64,000 nt of DNA from Megaustenia siamemsis (Eukaryota; Mollusca; Gastropoda; Stylommatophora; Ariophantidae): contig JAVIAB010000025.1 in assembly GCA_032433765.1 (NCBI GenBank), positions 33,334,115 through 33,398,114 of the forward strand. The letters are read 5' to 3'. Under the pieces are notes generated by a model. That model had not been told where the DNA came from. It ran no database searches and saw only the letters and a list, made by a program, of their open reading frames with translations. Position numbers and translations under genes: made by a program. How positions within the stretch are numbered: the first letter of the stretch is position 1; each line of letters starts with the position of its first letter. Positions 10,480 through 21,316 of the stretch are shown piece by piece.

Positions 10480-11095
10480 CTCCTCAGGTCTGTGTACTGG
10501 GGCATTCCTGTAGAAAGTGTTTTGCTGTCATGTTATCTAAGGTACAGTGGCTTTGGCTGGTAGTTCCTATTTTGAGTTCAGTGAACATGTGGTTTCTCAT
10601 TCTATTGTGGCCAGTGTTGGCGAAGTATGATGACTTGATCCCTCCTTGATAGCTGGAATTATTCATCCCTCTTGTTATACTTTAGGTGTTCTTGTTTCCA
10701 TTTTTCATGATACTGGCCTTTGATGATGGATCTGGCTTCATTGTAGCTGACCAGATGGTTCTCTTGTGGCAATTTTCCTCTCATCGTGGCTTGTTTGTCT
10801 GCGTATTTGTTTCCTTGTATATTACAGTGTGATGGTACCCACTGGATGACCACTCTCTGGAAGTTATTGCACAATTGGTCTAGGGTTGTTCTCAAGTCAC
10901 CTAGCTCACTGCCACTGGGTTTTTTAAAACTGTTAGAACTGACAGCACGTCGGTCAGTATCACCAATTTCTTGTGCATGTTATTTTTGTGCTGGATAAAT
11001 TCTTTGATTTGAAATGAAGTAACTAACTGGCTATAAATGTTCATGTCTAGCCATGATATTGTGTCCACAATGTTAACAAAAAGACTGTTTTGCAT
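10480..11095 (-). mobile_element. LINE fragment with RNase H end (family G)
   Basis: Read on the minus strand, decayed frames give NNMHKKLVILTDVLSVLTVL, then VVIQWVPSHCNIQGNKYADK, VSYNEARSIIKG and, nearer 10500, HNRMRNHMFTELKIGTTSQ and MTAKHFLQECP. A helix with LTD, a W-PSHC-I-GN--AD motif and a C-terminal H-x-x-x-x-C-C-like region mark the RNase H domain of an I-type/jockey-type LINE. Frames are interrupted several times. The upstream part of the same family is at 48186-48905. Confidence 0.8.
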
Positions 11096-11211
11096 ATTGC
11101 TTGCTTTGTTGGTTGTTACATATTTATTTCTTTACCATTGGTAATATTTATGGCCATGGGTTCTCTTTTTCTTCAAACTAATATTATAAATAACTCTAAA
11201 ATAACATATAC

Positions 11212-11261
11212 CTGGTTGAAAGGCAGTGGGATGTTCTGCATATTTTGTGCCATAGCCTGAC
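11212..11261 (-). CDS. Gene 1 exon 4: 50-bp linker exon
   Basis: A 50-bp exon between acceptor TTTCCCCCTTTAG and donor GTATATG. Entering in phase 1 and leaving in phase 0 it encodes (S)QAMAQNMQNIPLPFNQ and joins exon 5 (PHQMAAY) in frame. It fits the Met/Gln/Pro-rich linker of exons 3 and 5. The short length and exact phase match on the exon 5 side make a chance match unlikely. Confidence 0.7.
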
Positions 11262-11659
11262 CTAAAGGGGGAAAGTGTAGAAACTGTCCCAGCTGATCTA
11301 AAAATTTGAAGTGAAAAATGGAAAAGTGAAAAAGTGTTTGAAAATGACAATGAAGAACATGCTACAAAAGGTTTGGTCAACAGATCATCATCATTGCACA
11401 ACAGACAACTAAATAATGTTCAGATCCCCTCCTCAGTATGAAGCATGTCCATCACACAATAGTGAAAGCATGGAAGATGGCTTCGGCTCAGATGCATGAA
11501 CTCTATAGAACCTTGTCCCCAAACTCCTTAGTCACCTCTTACACCATTCATGGCAAGTGACAGTGGCTTTCCTTCCCTGAGACGGGTCAGGGTCCCAGTA
11601 GCCAGACAGGCAATCAAATTACTGGAACTGTACAACTGTAGATTGGACCCATTATTAGT

Positions 11660-12410
11660 AGTGATGAAGCCTCAAAGGTTGAGTGGTTAGTGCACTTGCT
11701 AAATGATCAGAAAGGTCCAGGTTCTTAGCATTCACCCATTTAGAGGGCACAGGTCTGTTGTGTTTAAATTTTACGGCAAACCCGTGATAACTGTGCCTTT
11801 CGGTCGTGATAACCGTGCCTTTTGGACATAACAGTGCCTTTTGGTCATGATAACCATGCCTTTTGGTCGTGATAACTGTGCCTTTCAGTTGTGATAACTG
11901 TGCCTTTCGGTCATGATAACTGTGCATTTTGGTCATGATAACTGTGCCTTTCAGTCATGATAACTGTGCCTTTCAGTCATGATAACTGTGTCTTTTGGTT
12001 GTGATAACTGTGCCTTTCAGTTGTGATAACATTGCCTTTCGGTCATGATAACTGTGCCTTTTGGTTGTGATAACTGTGCCTTTCAGTTGTGATAACTGTG
12101 CCTTTCAGTCTGATAAGCCCATCCTTGGTATGGCTAGATTTACTTAACAATTTTGCCAGAGCACAGGTCAATTTAACCCACTCTTCTCAACTTCAACTGT
12201 TAAGATTCTCTACTGTGCTTGAGTGCACATGGGAACTCTGGTTATTCACTGTTATCTGAGAGTGCCAGGCATTGGAATTCATTCCCCTTAGATCAAGGGA
12301 GGGTAAAGCTGCAAAGAAACCATGGATTCGTACCATCTATATCAGGATTCAAACTAAGGATTTTCCTGTCGAGAGGCCAATGTGTTACCTCTAGACCCAC
12401 CTAGTCCCAT
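11660..12410 (-). mobile_element. SINE (family epsilon) carrying an internal 22-bp array
   Basis: The right part (12120-12410) matches the SINE at 33975-34320: CCTTGGTATGGCTAGATTT, CTTAACAATTTTGCC and the tRNA-like end GGATTCAAAC-to-CTAGACCCACCTAGTCCC. The SINE reads on the minus strand, with its tRNA-like head at about 12406. Its middle is replaced by about 15 copies of a 22-bp unit (TGATAACTGTGCCTTTCGG plus TCG/TCA) at 11783-12118. Confidence 0.7.
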
Positions 12411-13012
12411 GTGCAGGTTCAATTCACAGAATTTGGCAAATTTTCTCTTAAATTTTTTTTTAAAATATGACTTTCTGAGAAGTGAAGGGGACCTGGCATG
12501 CTAATGACTGTGCCACCCAAAAAAGTGCCATTGATCCTTGAAAATTAGGTCACTAACACTATATTTCCCACATGTTTATTAAGGCATGAAAGGAACCATT
12601 TTTACCTGATAAAATTTTCAACTGTGGAATTATTTTGCTGATTTGGATGGAATCATCTGTCTTCAATCTGCAAACTACTAAAAAAAACTAATGCCATCAA
12701 AATCAAACCTCTGTACATTTAGTGTTTTCAAACCAAAACTGTAATATTATATCTTCTTCCTTCTTGTCTCTTTTCAATGATACCGAAAAGGTGTCGTGGT
12801 TTATATCATTTGTCGTTCTTGAGCTGCTCGAACTGTCTGAATTAGTGATTTTCCTTTGTTATTATGTGTCTCTATTACTGCATCTATCCATCTTCTTCTA
12901 GGTCTACCTCTTTGTCTTTTTCCATGCATATATAATATATGCATTATAATATGATATACTCATGAAAACAATTAGTGCAACAGTACTTATGTCAATGTGC
13001 ATGATTTCTTAG

Positions 13013-13138
13013 ATGCCATGATATAAAACTTAGATGCCATAATATAAAACTTAGATGCCATGATATAAAACTTAGATGCCATGATATAAAACGTAGATGC
13101 CATGATATAAAACGTAGATGCCATGATATAAAACTTCA
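13013..13138. repeat. 21-bp tandem repeat, 6 copies
   Basis: Units of GATGCCATGATATAAAACTT plus A. The 21-bp period keeps frames open and gives a spurious protein-like repeat (FYIMASK) on the minus strand. Confidence 0.95.
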
Positions 13139-13184
13139 CACATAATATGACTGAATATGAAATAACTGAGCAAGTTATCACTTT

Positions 13185-13560
13185 GCTTGCTTGCTTGCGT
13201 TCGCCTGATGACTAAAGGAGTGTACCTCTTCATCATCCGCCCTTAAAAGGACGTTAAGTAGGCGTGTCTGCGTTGTGTTGTGGTTTAAGTATAACTGTTA
13301 TATTAGCACCTTTCGGCCCAACACATACGACTTCAGCATGACATTTTTTAGTACTGAGTTGTCTTCCCTCTTCGATCCCTACTCGCTTGGCCAGACTAGA
13401 CAAGTTAGTCTGTTACTAGAGGCACCACAGAGAGTGGAGCAGGGTCTGGATGGTTCTGGTTCACCGATCCTGGCGCAAGCCATCAACTGTGGGTCGCTGA
13501 CAACTTCCAGCTCTGGTGCTGTGAGGCACGCCTTCGCCTCCTTTGAATTTTGCGAAAGTG
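13185..13560 (+). mobile_element. SINE-like repeat (family delta), longest copy
   Basis: Begins after GCTTGCTTGCTTGC, then TTCGCCTGATGACTAAAGG, CCCTTAAAAGGACGTTAAG, TTTCGGCCCAACACATACG and GGTTCACCGATCCTGGCGC. The same order is found inverted at 28095-28460 and partly at 19265-19445, so this is an interspersed element rather than a gene. The region GTTCACCGATCC is loosely B-box-like, but no convincing tRNA head was seen. Confidence 0.75.
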
Positions 13561-13804
13561 TCATGAAAGAAAAAGAAAAAGTAAAGTAAATTTTGTACAT
13601 CACTTTGAAAAATGAAATCTTGCTTTCAGTACCTTGTATGTTCACAGTAAGCTTTTAACAGAGCCATCTCATCGAATCACTTATGTTTCATAATTATCCA
13701 GATTACAGAATATGTATGTGAGTCTGCTTGCACATACCTTCTTCTACTTGTATGTATTTGTGTACGTATTCTATGTATGTATTTGTGGGTGTATTAAGTA
13801 TACA

Positions 13805-13896
13805 CTGGTAACTCCAGCCTCAAGATAAAGAGGTTGTGGGTTCAAATCCCGGCTGCACCAGTTTGGATTTTTATTTATGATTTATCTCTGCTACAA

Positions 13897-13930
<34 letters not shown>

Positions 13931-14015
13931 GCAGCGAGGCAAGGCTTGAAACGTCAATTACTCATGGACGGAAAAAATATGAGTACCTCCGAAGACAAAG
14001 ATATATATATATATA
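13805..14015 (+). mobile_element. tRNA-related SINE (family gamma) start
   Basis: Contains a B-box-like GGTTCAAATCCCGGC at about 13840 and later GGCTTGAAACGTCAATTACT and CATGGACGG. Inverted copies at 44092-44395 and 50962-51222 share these blocks. A run of about 22 C residues (13897-13920) and a TA microsatellite (13999-14018) interrupt it. Confidence 0.7.
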
Positions 14016-14067
14016 TATACATCCTACCTGAGCAAACTAGCCAGTTACAGAGCAGAAAATAACTTAC

Positions 14068-14198
14068 TTGGCATTGGTATTCCTTGCATAGGCATGAGTG
14101 GACGATTAGGGGAGCCATGGGTCTTGGTGCATTCATGCTGTATCTATCATGTGGTGATTGTCCTGATGGGCCACTCATTTGTGATGGTGGTGGAGAAT
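14068..14198 (-). CDS. Gene 1 exon 3: linker exon with a frameshift
   Basis: Flanked by a good acceptor (ATTTTTTTCAG) and donor (GTAAGTTAT). Entering in phase 1 from exon 2 it encodes DSPPPSQMSGPSGQSPHDRY then SMNAPRP. From there the linker-like protein continues only one frame over (GSPNRPLMPMQGIPMP), and that frame is the one joining exon 4 (S-QAMAQNMQ). The exon is 131 bp where a multiple of 3 (132) would keep frame. The missing base is near 14112-14122, next to CCC/CCCC runs. Read literally, the mRNA would stop early in exon 5. A homopolymer sequencing error and a true mutation both fit. Confidence 0.7.
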
Positions 14199-14328
14199 CT
14201 GAAAAAAATAATGAACTGTTAGCACCATATAGGATGAGACAATGAGTGTGCTCCAGACTACACTTTATTAATTGAGTTTGTCTACTCTAATCTATACAAT
14301 GTAGTATAATACATGCCACTATCTATCT

Positions 14329-14556
14329 ATCTATTGTCCTTTTAAGCCAAAGACAGCAAATAGGGCAGAACCACAATCTCAAAAACAGAAACCTTGCGTG
14401 CCAAAATGGCACATATTCCAGAAATCACTGCTTCTAAAATCTATGGTGCTGTTTCCATTACAATACTTTTTACAATAACAATGTCAAGTCATTGATCAAT
14501 CTCCTTAGTCGCCTCTTACGACATGCCTGGAAGGTCAGTGTCACTATTCTTAACTT
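14329..14556 (-). mobile_element. SINE (family alpha)
   Basis: An inverted copy of the 3150-3369 element: its tail (CTATCTATCTATTGTCC) is at the left and its start (CATGCCTGGAAGGTCA) at the right. Flanks TGCCACTAT and TGTCACTAT may be a diverged target duplication. Confidence 0.75.
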
Positions 14557-14639
14557 CCCTCATAATGAGGCCCCCAGATACACATGGTTGACAAGCCACT
14601 GGGCTGGATTTATTAGATAAGAAATAACTAAAAATTTAG

Positions 14640-15010
14640 TTCCTTCACTTATTATGACAGATTCGATAAGGATGTTATCTCCCCTTTTTTCCGTTGTCGA
14701 GGTATCTTGAGGATTCTTACTCTGGCTTATCTTGTGGCTTCTTGGATATTCAGCTTGTGTTGTTGCAAAGTATATGTAATGTCATTTCACCATATTTCTC
14801 TTGGTCTTGCTCAAGGCTTATATCCACCTGGTGTATGCCTGAATGGTGAGGCATTCTTTGGAAATGTCCAAACCATTTCTTTCTTCCTTCTCTTCTTAGC
14901 GTACACCCATTAAGTGGACATGGATGTTTTGCTAGTTTACTGTATACTACATTGTCGTAATATCTACACCTTTTGGCCTGATACATCCTTCTTCTTGGAG
15001 GACTCAAAAA
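14640..15010 (-). mobile_element. Decayed LINE C-terminal fragment
   Basis: A minus-strand frame (14750-15007) holds a REGRKKWFGHFQRMPHHSG segment, close to the RR-KWFGH-RM motif common at LINE polyprotein ends, plus HQVDISLEQDQEKYGEMTL. No reverse transcriptase core is present. The family is not recognised. Confidence 0.45.
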
Positions 15011-15011
15011 G

Positions 15012-15200
15012 TGAATGATTTAACATGGGTGTACTGTCCAAGGCATGCTGGTGCACATATGGCAATTATATAGCTGATAAGCTCGCAAGCAGCTCTGACA
15101 CTTGAGTGTGGACTTACTCTCGACAAAGAAGACATCGCTAAGTTTGTTCTTTACTCTATAACCTTTAATTACAATACCTATCTTCAACTCTCCCAGTTAC
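15012..15200 (+). mobile_element. RNase H fragment of a LINE
   Basis: Plus-strand translation gives LTWVYCPRHAGAHM, resembling the W-P-HAG-HGNE--D stretch of retrotransposon RNase H, then ADKLASS-like codons in a shifted frame. It is short and broken. Confidence 0.45.
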
Positions 15201-15254
15201 GATACTGTAGTAAAAATTACTACCACTTAAATGTAACCATTAGAAGCTCTGAAA

Positions 15255-15515
15255 AGTAAAAAGTAAAGTACCCCCGTCACACCAAGTGGTGTATAGGAAA
15301 ATAAGGTGTTAGTGACCCTATATTTTACAGACCTTCAGCACATGATTTTTGGGGTAATGTGGTCGGTATTACGCCCGTGCTGCTTTACTTTCCCAGAAAA
15401 AAATCTGGTACCCATTTAAAGCTGGGTGAACCCGGAAGTCGTCGGTTGGAATCGAACCCTACCCCTTGTCCTTTGTAGTCCAGTTCACTAACCACTGAGC
15501 TATCACAGCTCCCTC
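15255..15515 (-). mobile_element. tRNA-derived SINE (family beta)
   Basis: An inverted copy of the element at 59730-59989: AAAGTACCCCCGTCACACCA at the left, CAGACCTTCAGCACATGATT in the middle, and the tRNA-like head at the right, where GGTTGGAATCGAACCCTACC and CACTGAGCTATCACAGC correspond to inverted B and A boxes. Confidence 0.85.
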
Positions 15516-15519
15516 ATTA

Positions 15520-16560
15520 GATGCTCTAAAAATAATATTTTTTCTGAACTTTTGACACACAGCTAAGTGTTCACAGTAGGCAAAACATGGGGACTCAGAA
15601 TTCCTGGCTCAGGTTGATCTATGACCCGAGTTTCACCTCACTGACCAGATTTGTTGCAATGTCCTCTATCAGTAGTCACCATAAATCCATCAGTATATTC
15701 GGCTACCTCATAGCATTATTCGCTGTGTTTTCCTGAGTCACAAAGGGTTGTTTAATGTCTGCTTACGACTGAGGACATTTCACTTGTCACAGCAAAAAAA
15801 CAAAAAACAAAAAATCCTATTAATTTCTTGAAAAGTGGGAATTTTTATTTTATTTTATTTTATTACAAAAATGATATATCTCATGTAATGGGGGTGGAAA
15901 AAAAAAAAATGTCCACATCAATAGAAACAAATCCAACACTCAGAGGTCACTAGAAGTAGTAATTAGGAAGGTAAACATAGGGGGTATTGTTTGACCACTA
16001 CCAAAAAAAAAACTATCTTTACGACACATAGTACCATTCCTGGTGTATGTCGGGGGGCAACGATAGAACCCGAGGGATAGAGGCCGCTTGGTCAAGCAGT
16101 CGCCACGAAGTGTGAGACTCAGGATTTTTATTTCACCCCCAATAGAAAAAATCCTTTCTGTCTACTGCGGGTTTTGAACACCGTATGCCAGCTTTTCAGC
16201 TAGTGGAACAGTGGTTTTAGCCGCACGGCCATGCGCGGTGAAGAATTTGTATTTTGAAGCTTTAGTTTTTACTAGGATATCATAATCTAGAGATAAGATA
16301 AAATGAGAGGGACAAGAATGTATATATTGAGAGACTGAGGAATCTAAAGGTGGGAAAGGGATCTGGTTGATCCGGAGTGTTTAGTGGGAAAAGCAGATAT
16401 ACCTATAATCAACACCTTACAGGAACAATCAGTCTGTATATGCTTCAAGAAATGCAGAGACACGGGTGGTGGAGTGGATATGGGGATGCCCCGACTGCAG
16501 TGAAACCGATTCCATGAATAGAAGGGAATCAAATAAATTCCTCAGTATCTCTTCCTCTTC
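15520..16560. other. Intronic DNA with repeat pieces, no gene seen
   Basis: AT-rich gene 1 intron. It holds a TTTTA run at about 15843, a segment (CCTCATAGCATTATTC) also seen at 54612, and a tRNA-like inverted end around 16090-16240. A block at 16455-16530 (GTGGAGTGGATATGG, GTGAAACCGATTCCATGAA) also occurs at 10060-10115. No exon candidate. Confidence 0.4.
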
Positions 16561-17098
16561 TTAGAATTCACCCTTTAAGTGAGTGTGAATGCATTGTGTT
16601 GCCTCAGCTGTGGGTAGATTTGCTTCATAATTGTGAATGCATTGTGTCACTTCAGGCGTGGGTAGATTTGCTTCATAATTGTGAATGCATTGTGTCACTT
16701 CAGGCGTGGGTAGATTTGCTTCATAATTGTGAATACATTGTGTCACTTCAGGCGTGGTAGATTTGCTTCATAATTGCGAATGCATTGTGTCGCTTCAGGC
16801 TTAGGTAGATTCACTTCACAATTTGTGCCTGAACAGCTGCAATTTTGTATCTACTTTTTTTTCTCATTTAAACTGCCAATATCTGCGAATGCAAGAGATA
16901 CCTCCTGTTTATCGCCATTTTACGAAAAGGCTAGACATCGGATCTCACTACTTAGAGACTAAGGTAGAGTAAAGGCACAAGAAAACCACAGGTCCGATTT
17001 TTTTTTTTTTTTCAAATTCTCACCACCTTTGGTGGGAATCAAACCTAGGATCTTTCAGCCCACAGGCCAATGAGTTATATCTAGACCACCCAGCTCCC
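16560..17098 (-). mobile_element. SINE (family epsilon) with 48-bp internal repeat
   Basis: The right end (AATCAAACCTAGGATCT, CAATGAGTTATATCTAGACC, CACCCAGCTCCC) is an inverted tRNA-like head like those at 12406 and 34320. Within the left part, 16581-16815 is about 4.5 copies of a 48-bp unit (TGTGAATGCATTGTGTCACT, TCAGGCGTGGGTAGATTTGC, TTCATAAT). Confidence 0.7.
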
Positions 17099-17236
17099 TG
17101 ATTGATGGAATGAAACACTAGGAAACATCACAGCAGAAGAGGACAACAGAAGAGCAAAAGACCTTAATCTATGTCTCCACTCAACACTGAAAGGCAAATG
17201 GGGAAGGAAAGAAGAAAAAAACAAGAAGAAGATCCA
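17098..17236 (+). mobile_element. LINE 3' end (family D)
   Basis: Matches the 3' end of the 36131-38097 element: ACACTAGGAAACATCACAGC, AACAGAAGAGCAAAAGACCT, CACTGAAAGGCAAATGGGG and a GAAGAAAAAAACAAGAAGAAG tail. Immediately followed by a TTAA-flanked MITE. Confidence 0.8.
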
Positions 17237-17240
17237 TTAA

Positions 17241-17542
17241 CTCTTTCTTTACGTTTCGCTGCACTGTGCGGAATGCCTATTTCGGACATGTACATTTCGC
17301 CGTATAGTGCGCCACTCTAAATTTGATTAGTGTGAACCGTCATCAAACCATATTCTTTTAACATCTCTTGTATCATCTTGGTATTGGTGAAATCTAATAC
17401 CTTGTTCAATTATCTAAAAATTCATATATAATGTTATATGTTAGATAAATATAAATATACGGATTGATTCTTAAAACCATGAACAATTTTGTCTCTGAAA
17501 TCTCTTCCGTTGTGTTGATAAAAAGCTTCTGTACGGCAAGAG
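17241..17542. mobile_element. TTAA-flanked MITE, copy 1 (piggyBac-like)
   Basis: 302 bp bounded by TTAA at 17237-17240 and 17543-17546. Ends are inverted: CTCTTTCTTTACG at the left and, read inverted, CTCTTGCCGTACAG at the right. The interior is AT-rich and shared with the copy at 21974-22277 (GTATCATCTTGGTATTGG, AAAACCATGAACAATTTTG). It has no coding capacity and must rely on a transposase elsewhere. TTAA target duplication points to the piggyBac superfamily. Confidence 0.75.
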
Positions 17543-17796
17543 TTAAGTGAGTGTAGATGATATGTGTTATTAATTTACGTTTATGGCAAGATGTGATATC
17601 TATACGTTTCGACCAAGCATCTTTGACAGGGGTAGATTTCTAATTGGTTAACAATTTTGTTCAGGAAGCTAACCATTATGGCCTCCTCTTTTTTAACTTT
17701 TAACTGCCAAGAGTTCTTTAACATGCACAGCATGCAAGGGACCTCCTGTTCTTTGCTATTATCCAAGAAGACCAGACATTAAACCTCATTACATGT

Positions 17797-18290
17797 AGAA
17801 GATACTGTGCAATCCATTTTTGACAATAGAAACAAGAAAAAGAGTTCTTAAATGTTATGTAGAGCCAGTCTTAACATATGAATGTGAATCATGGACAATA
17901 GGACAACAGACAAGAAAATCACTGGAATCTGTAGAAATGAGGTTTTACTGAAGAATGCTGAGAATACCAGGGACAGCTAAGAAGAGTAATGAAAACGTGC
18001 TGAAAGAGGCCAAAGCAAAAAGAAAGCTAATTTCCAATATTAGGAAGAAACAATCATCATTTTTTGGCCATGTAATGAGAAGAGAACAGCTGGAATATAT
18101 TGTAACAACTGGGAAAATCGAGGGACGGAGAGATAGAGGGATACAAAGAGAAAAGATACCAGACAGCTTAAGAGAATAGCTTGGCAGAAGGTAAACAACA
18201 GAAATGATAAATAACTGTCGTGATTGAAAGTTATGGAGAGACATGATCACCTATGCCAGCAGGCTTGGTACTTGATGATGATGATAACAT
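17797..18290 (+). mobile_element. LINE 3' fragment (family B1)
   Basis: Carries YEPVLTYECESWTIGQQ-like codons, then in another frame MLRIPGTAKKSNENVLKEAK, FFGHVMRREQLEYIVTTGK and IEGRRDRGIQREKIPDSLRE. It ends CTTGGTACTTGATGATGATG. Compared with 22895-24270 it has frameshifts and a TAG after SLRE. Confidence 0.85.
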
Positions 18291-18755
18291 GTAGACCAAA
18301 TATTCTGAGGAAAAATTCCCAGCACCTGCGGCTGAATTCGAAGTCCAGAGGTCAACATCTTACCTTTTGACCACTAACTCCACTTGTACACTGTTCAATT
18401 GTTGCCTATTTTGCTCTCAATGGGGCATAAGCCGTCAACAAGAGCTTTTCAAATCTGTTGTCCTTTCTTAAGTTTTCTCCAAGTGTAATCCATCTTTATA
18501 ATCTATCTCATGGCTTTGCCTTGAAGTGTTTCTAAACTTTCCCCTTTTCATCTTCCCTTGTGGGTTCCTGCTAACAGCTTGTCTGGTATTGATTGTACTT
18601 GATTTTCAAAGTAAGTATCCCATCCAATCCCTGCATCTTTTATTCATTATTTCTTCCACTGGAAGTTGAAAATGGGTACTAGAAGTGGAATTTAGTAGAA
18701 ACAACTGTTTGCTGTCTCCATAAAAAAAAACATTAAAAAAACATTACTAGTTTAC

Positions 18756-18845
18756 CTGAAAAAGAAATAAACCCAGAAAGGCTTGACACAGAAGAGCTCC
18801 TGCTGCCCATACCACCTGTGTCGATTGATCCCGAAGATCCTGGCC
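18756..18845 (-). CDS. Gene 1 exon 2: glycine/serine-rich linker
   Basis: A 90-bp exon (phase 1 in, phase 1 out) between acceptor TTTGTACACAG and donor GTAAACTAG. Joined to exon 1 it continues the reading frame as G-PGSSGSIDTGGMGSRSSS, then VSSLSGFISFS. Low-complexity Gly/Ser composition suggests a flexible linker. The exact phase match with exons 1 and 3 and coding-like composition are the evidence; no domain is recognised. Confidence 0.75.
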
Positions 18846-18892
18846 CTGTGTACAAAATAAAAATTTTTAATATAATAATTGATGATTTATTA

Positions 18893-19140
18893 CACAACAG
18901 GCCCTTTTTTGGAATCCCCAAGGGAAAAGACAAAGAGGAAGACCAAAGAATTCTTGGAGAAGACAGATAGAAGCAGAGATGAAGATGATGGGGAAGACAT
19001 AGAATGATCTTAAAAGAATGGGAAGAAACAGGATGACTTGGAAAGTGTTTGTTCAAGACCTATGCTCCACTGGGAGCTGAAAGTGTTTGTTGAAGACCTA
19101 TGCTCCACAGGGAGCTGAAAGGTAGAAGAAGAATTGATGA
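18893..19140 (+). mobile_element. LINE 3' end (family A)
   Basis: Matches the 3' end of 20170-21250: GGAAAAGACAAAGAGGAAGA, CTTGGAGAAGACAGATAG, GAAAGTGTTTGTTCAAGACC. A 38-bp terminal piece (AAGACCTATGCTCCACTGGG...) is duplicated at 19050-19120. Confidence 0.8.
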
Positions 19141-19264
19141 CTAATTCCATTTTGCTATTAGGCTCGCTAGAGCCTATTACTGTTTTAGAAAACTACCTTA
19201 CCCCCACTGCCTTGTGGGTTTCTTGGTAGAGGAAAAAGGCTATGGGGTAAATCTTAGACATAAC

Positions 19265-19445
19265 ATTTGGAATGGAGACAATAAGGTGATTCATGCTGAA
19301 GTCAGATGTGTTGGGCCGAAAGGCGCAAATATCACAGTTATACTGTAAACCACAACACAACGCAGACACGCCTATTTAGCGTCCTTTTAAGGGTGGATGA
19401 TGAAGAGGTACACTCTTTTAGTCATCGGGCGAACGCAAGCAAGCA
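19265..19445 (-). mobile_element. SINE-like repeat (family delta), partial
   Basis: Inverted match to 13185-13370: GTGTTGGGCCGAAAGGCGCA, CACAACACAACGCAGACACG, CCTTTTAAGGGTGGATGATG and GTCATCGGGCGAACGCAAGC. Confidence 0.8.
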
Positions 19446-20169
19446 ATGTGATTAATTATATGTTGGACTTCTGGTCAATATGGCGGACAGGCGACAGGAA
19501 CTGTTGAGGCACAGTCTGAAAAGTGTTCCTTGTTGCAGTTACCTTATATTCCAAGTCTGGCTTGCTGTCGGAACTACTGAGTTTAGTGCTCTGTGCACAC
19601 CGTGAGCTGTGCTTATGATGAATGATGATATCATATGACGAAGGACAGTTCAGCTGCGTTCACTTTCGGTGTCGCTTGGCCTTATGTCTTTTGGCATAAG
19701 TTCTAGTGGCTTTGATGGGGATTGCAGCTGCCTTTCTTTGTTTGGATATTCAATAAGATGTTAATTTGGATGATTCCACTGACATGGGCAGTTGAGCAGT
19801 TATGGATTTTAATTCATTTGCAGTGATACCAGGGCATTCTATAACCATAACTCTTGATTATCCAGAATGAATGGGAAATGGTAAATTCCAAATAACAAAA
19901 ATCCATGTTAAACCATTATAAATACAAAACTGAAAGTAGGTCTAATATTTAAAAGGTTAGTGATTAATTTATTACTATGTCATCAAAAAACTTAAAATGG
20001 TATTGAGCAGTAAACCAACAGAAAGACAAGACAGCTGCGTTTTGGCAAAAGCCTCTAGGCTAAGGTTAAGGCTAGAAACGGTGAGAGAGGACGGGGGGGA
20101 GGGGGGGGGGAATAAGTAGCGGCAGAGTACGAGGAGAGCACATGAATATAATTTATTACTGCTAGAAAT
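19446..20169. other. Intronic DNA, no gene recognised
   Basis: Gene 1 intron 1. It includes a G-homopolymer interrupted by A (20092-20110). No open frame over 60 codons with splice sites was seen. Confidence 0.4.
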
Positions 20170-21250
20170 AATTTTGATAGTTTAGACAGAGGAATGCTTT
20201 GTAAGTTGCTGAGTCATTATGGAATCCCCATAAAGTTTATTAACCTGATAAAAACAATGTATGAAGGAACAAAATGTAGTGTGGTGCATGAAGGCCAGCT
20301 TACAGAAGCATTTGAAATAAGAACAGGAGTAAGGCAGGGATGCCATCTGTCTCCATTTCTCTTTCTACTGGCCATAGATTGGATTATGAAAATAACTCAA
20401 AACAACAGAAATGGAATCCAGTGGTCACTGACCAAACAACCTGATGATTTAGACTTTGCTGATGACATAGCTCTCCTATCACACAGCCATCAACAGATGC
20501 AGGATAAAATGAGCATACTTGATGAGAGATCACAACAGCTAGGACTGAAGATTAATAGAGATAAGACCAACATTATGAGAATTAATACAGTTGGCAATAA
20601 CCAAATAAAATTAGGAGAAATACCTCTATTAGACGTACAATCTTACATATATCTGGGCAGTAATATAGATAAAAAGGGAGGAACAGAAAATGATACCAAA
20701 ATAAGGATATCAAAAGCAAGAAGAGCTTTTGTTCTACTGGGAAACATATGGAAGTCCAAAGAAATTAGGTTAAATACAAAAATAAAAATTTTCAACTCAA
20801 ATGTTAAGGCGGTCCTATTATATGGCTGTGAAACATGGAGAACAACAAAATTGACAATCACAAAGATACAGAATTTCATTAATGGATGCTTACGCAGAAT
20901 AAAAGGATGGAAATGGCAGGACAAAATCACTAACATAGAATTATGGAAATGTACCAGTCAAATACCAGTGGATAAGGAGATACAGCGAAGACGATGGCGC
21001 TGAATTTGACACACACTGCGGAAGCCAACTGAGAGTATTACACAAAAGGCCCATTTTTGGAATCAACAGGGGAAAAGACAAAGAGGAAGACCAAGGAATT
21101 CTTGGAGAAGACAGATAGAAGCAGAGATGAAGATGATGGGGGAAAACATGGAATGATCTTAAAAGAATGGCAAAAAACAGATCAACTTGGAAAGTGTTTG
21201 TTGAAGACCTATGCTTCACAGGGAGCTAAAAAGGTAGAAGAAGAGACTGC
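20170..21250 (+). mobile_element. LINE (family A) with reverse transcriptase core
   Basis: A 269-codon frame (20194-21003), entered from in-frame codons DSLDRG before the ATG, covers the reverse transcriptase palm and thumb: EIRTGVRQGCHLSPFLFLLA (fingers/palm), the catalytic box LDFADDIALL, LGLKINRDKTN and QSYIYLGSNID. The C-terminal domain has LLYGCETWRTTK and FINGCLRRIKGWKWQDK. It stops at 21001-21003 where relatives continue (next codons give IGHTLRK in another frame), then runs to KVFVEDLCFTGS-like codons. The endonuclease and N-terminal fingers are absent, so the copy is 5'-truncated and broken. Confidence 0.9.
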
Positions 21251-21316
21251 TTGAAATAAGATAGTAAACTCTTCTGCTTTGTCTTTTCAATAGCGTTTTG
21301 CCAAATGGTGCTGTGT

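Noticed and set aside
13275..13645. Open frames of 104 and 88 codons overlapping on both strands
   Set aside because: They lie inside the delta SINE-like repeat, present four times in the window, and are not conserved between the copies.
13839..13856. A genuine tRNA gene, because of GGTTCAAATCCCGGC
   Set aside because: No cloverleaf with matching acceptor stem could be formed by eye, and the same segment recurs at 44340 and 51180 as the head of a SINE.
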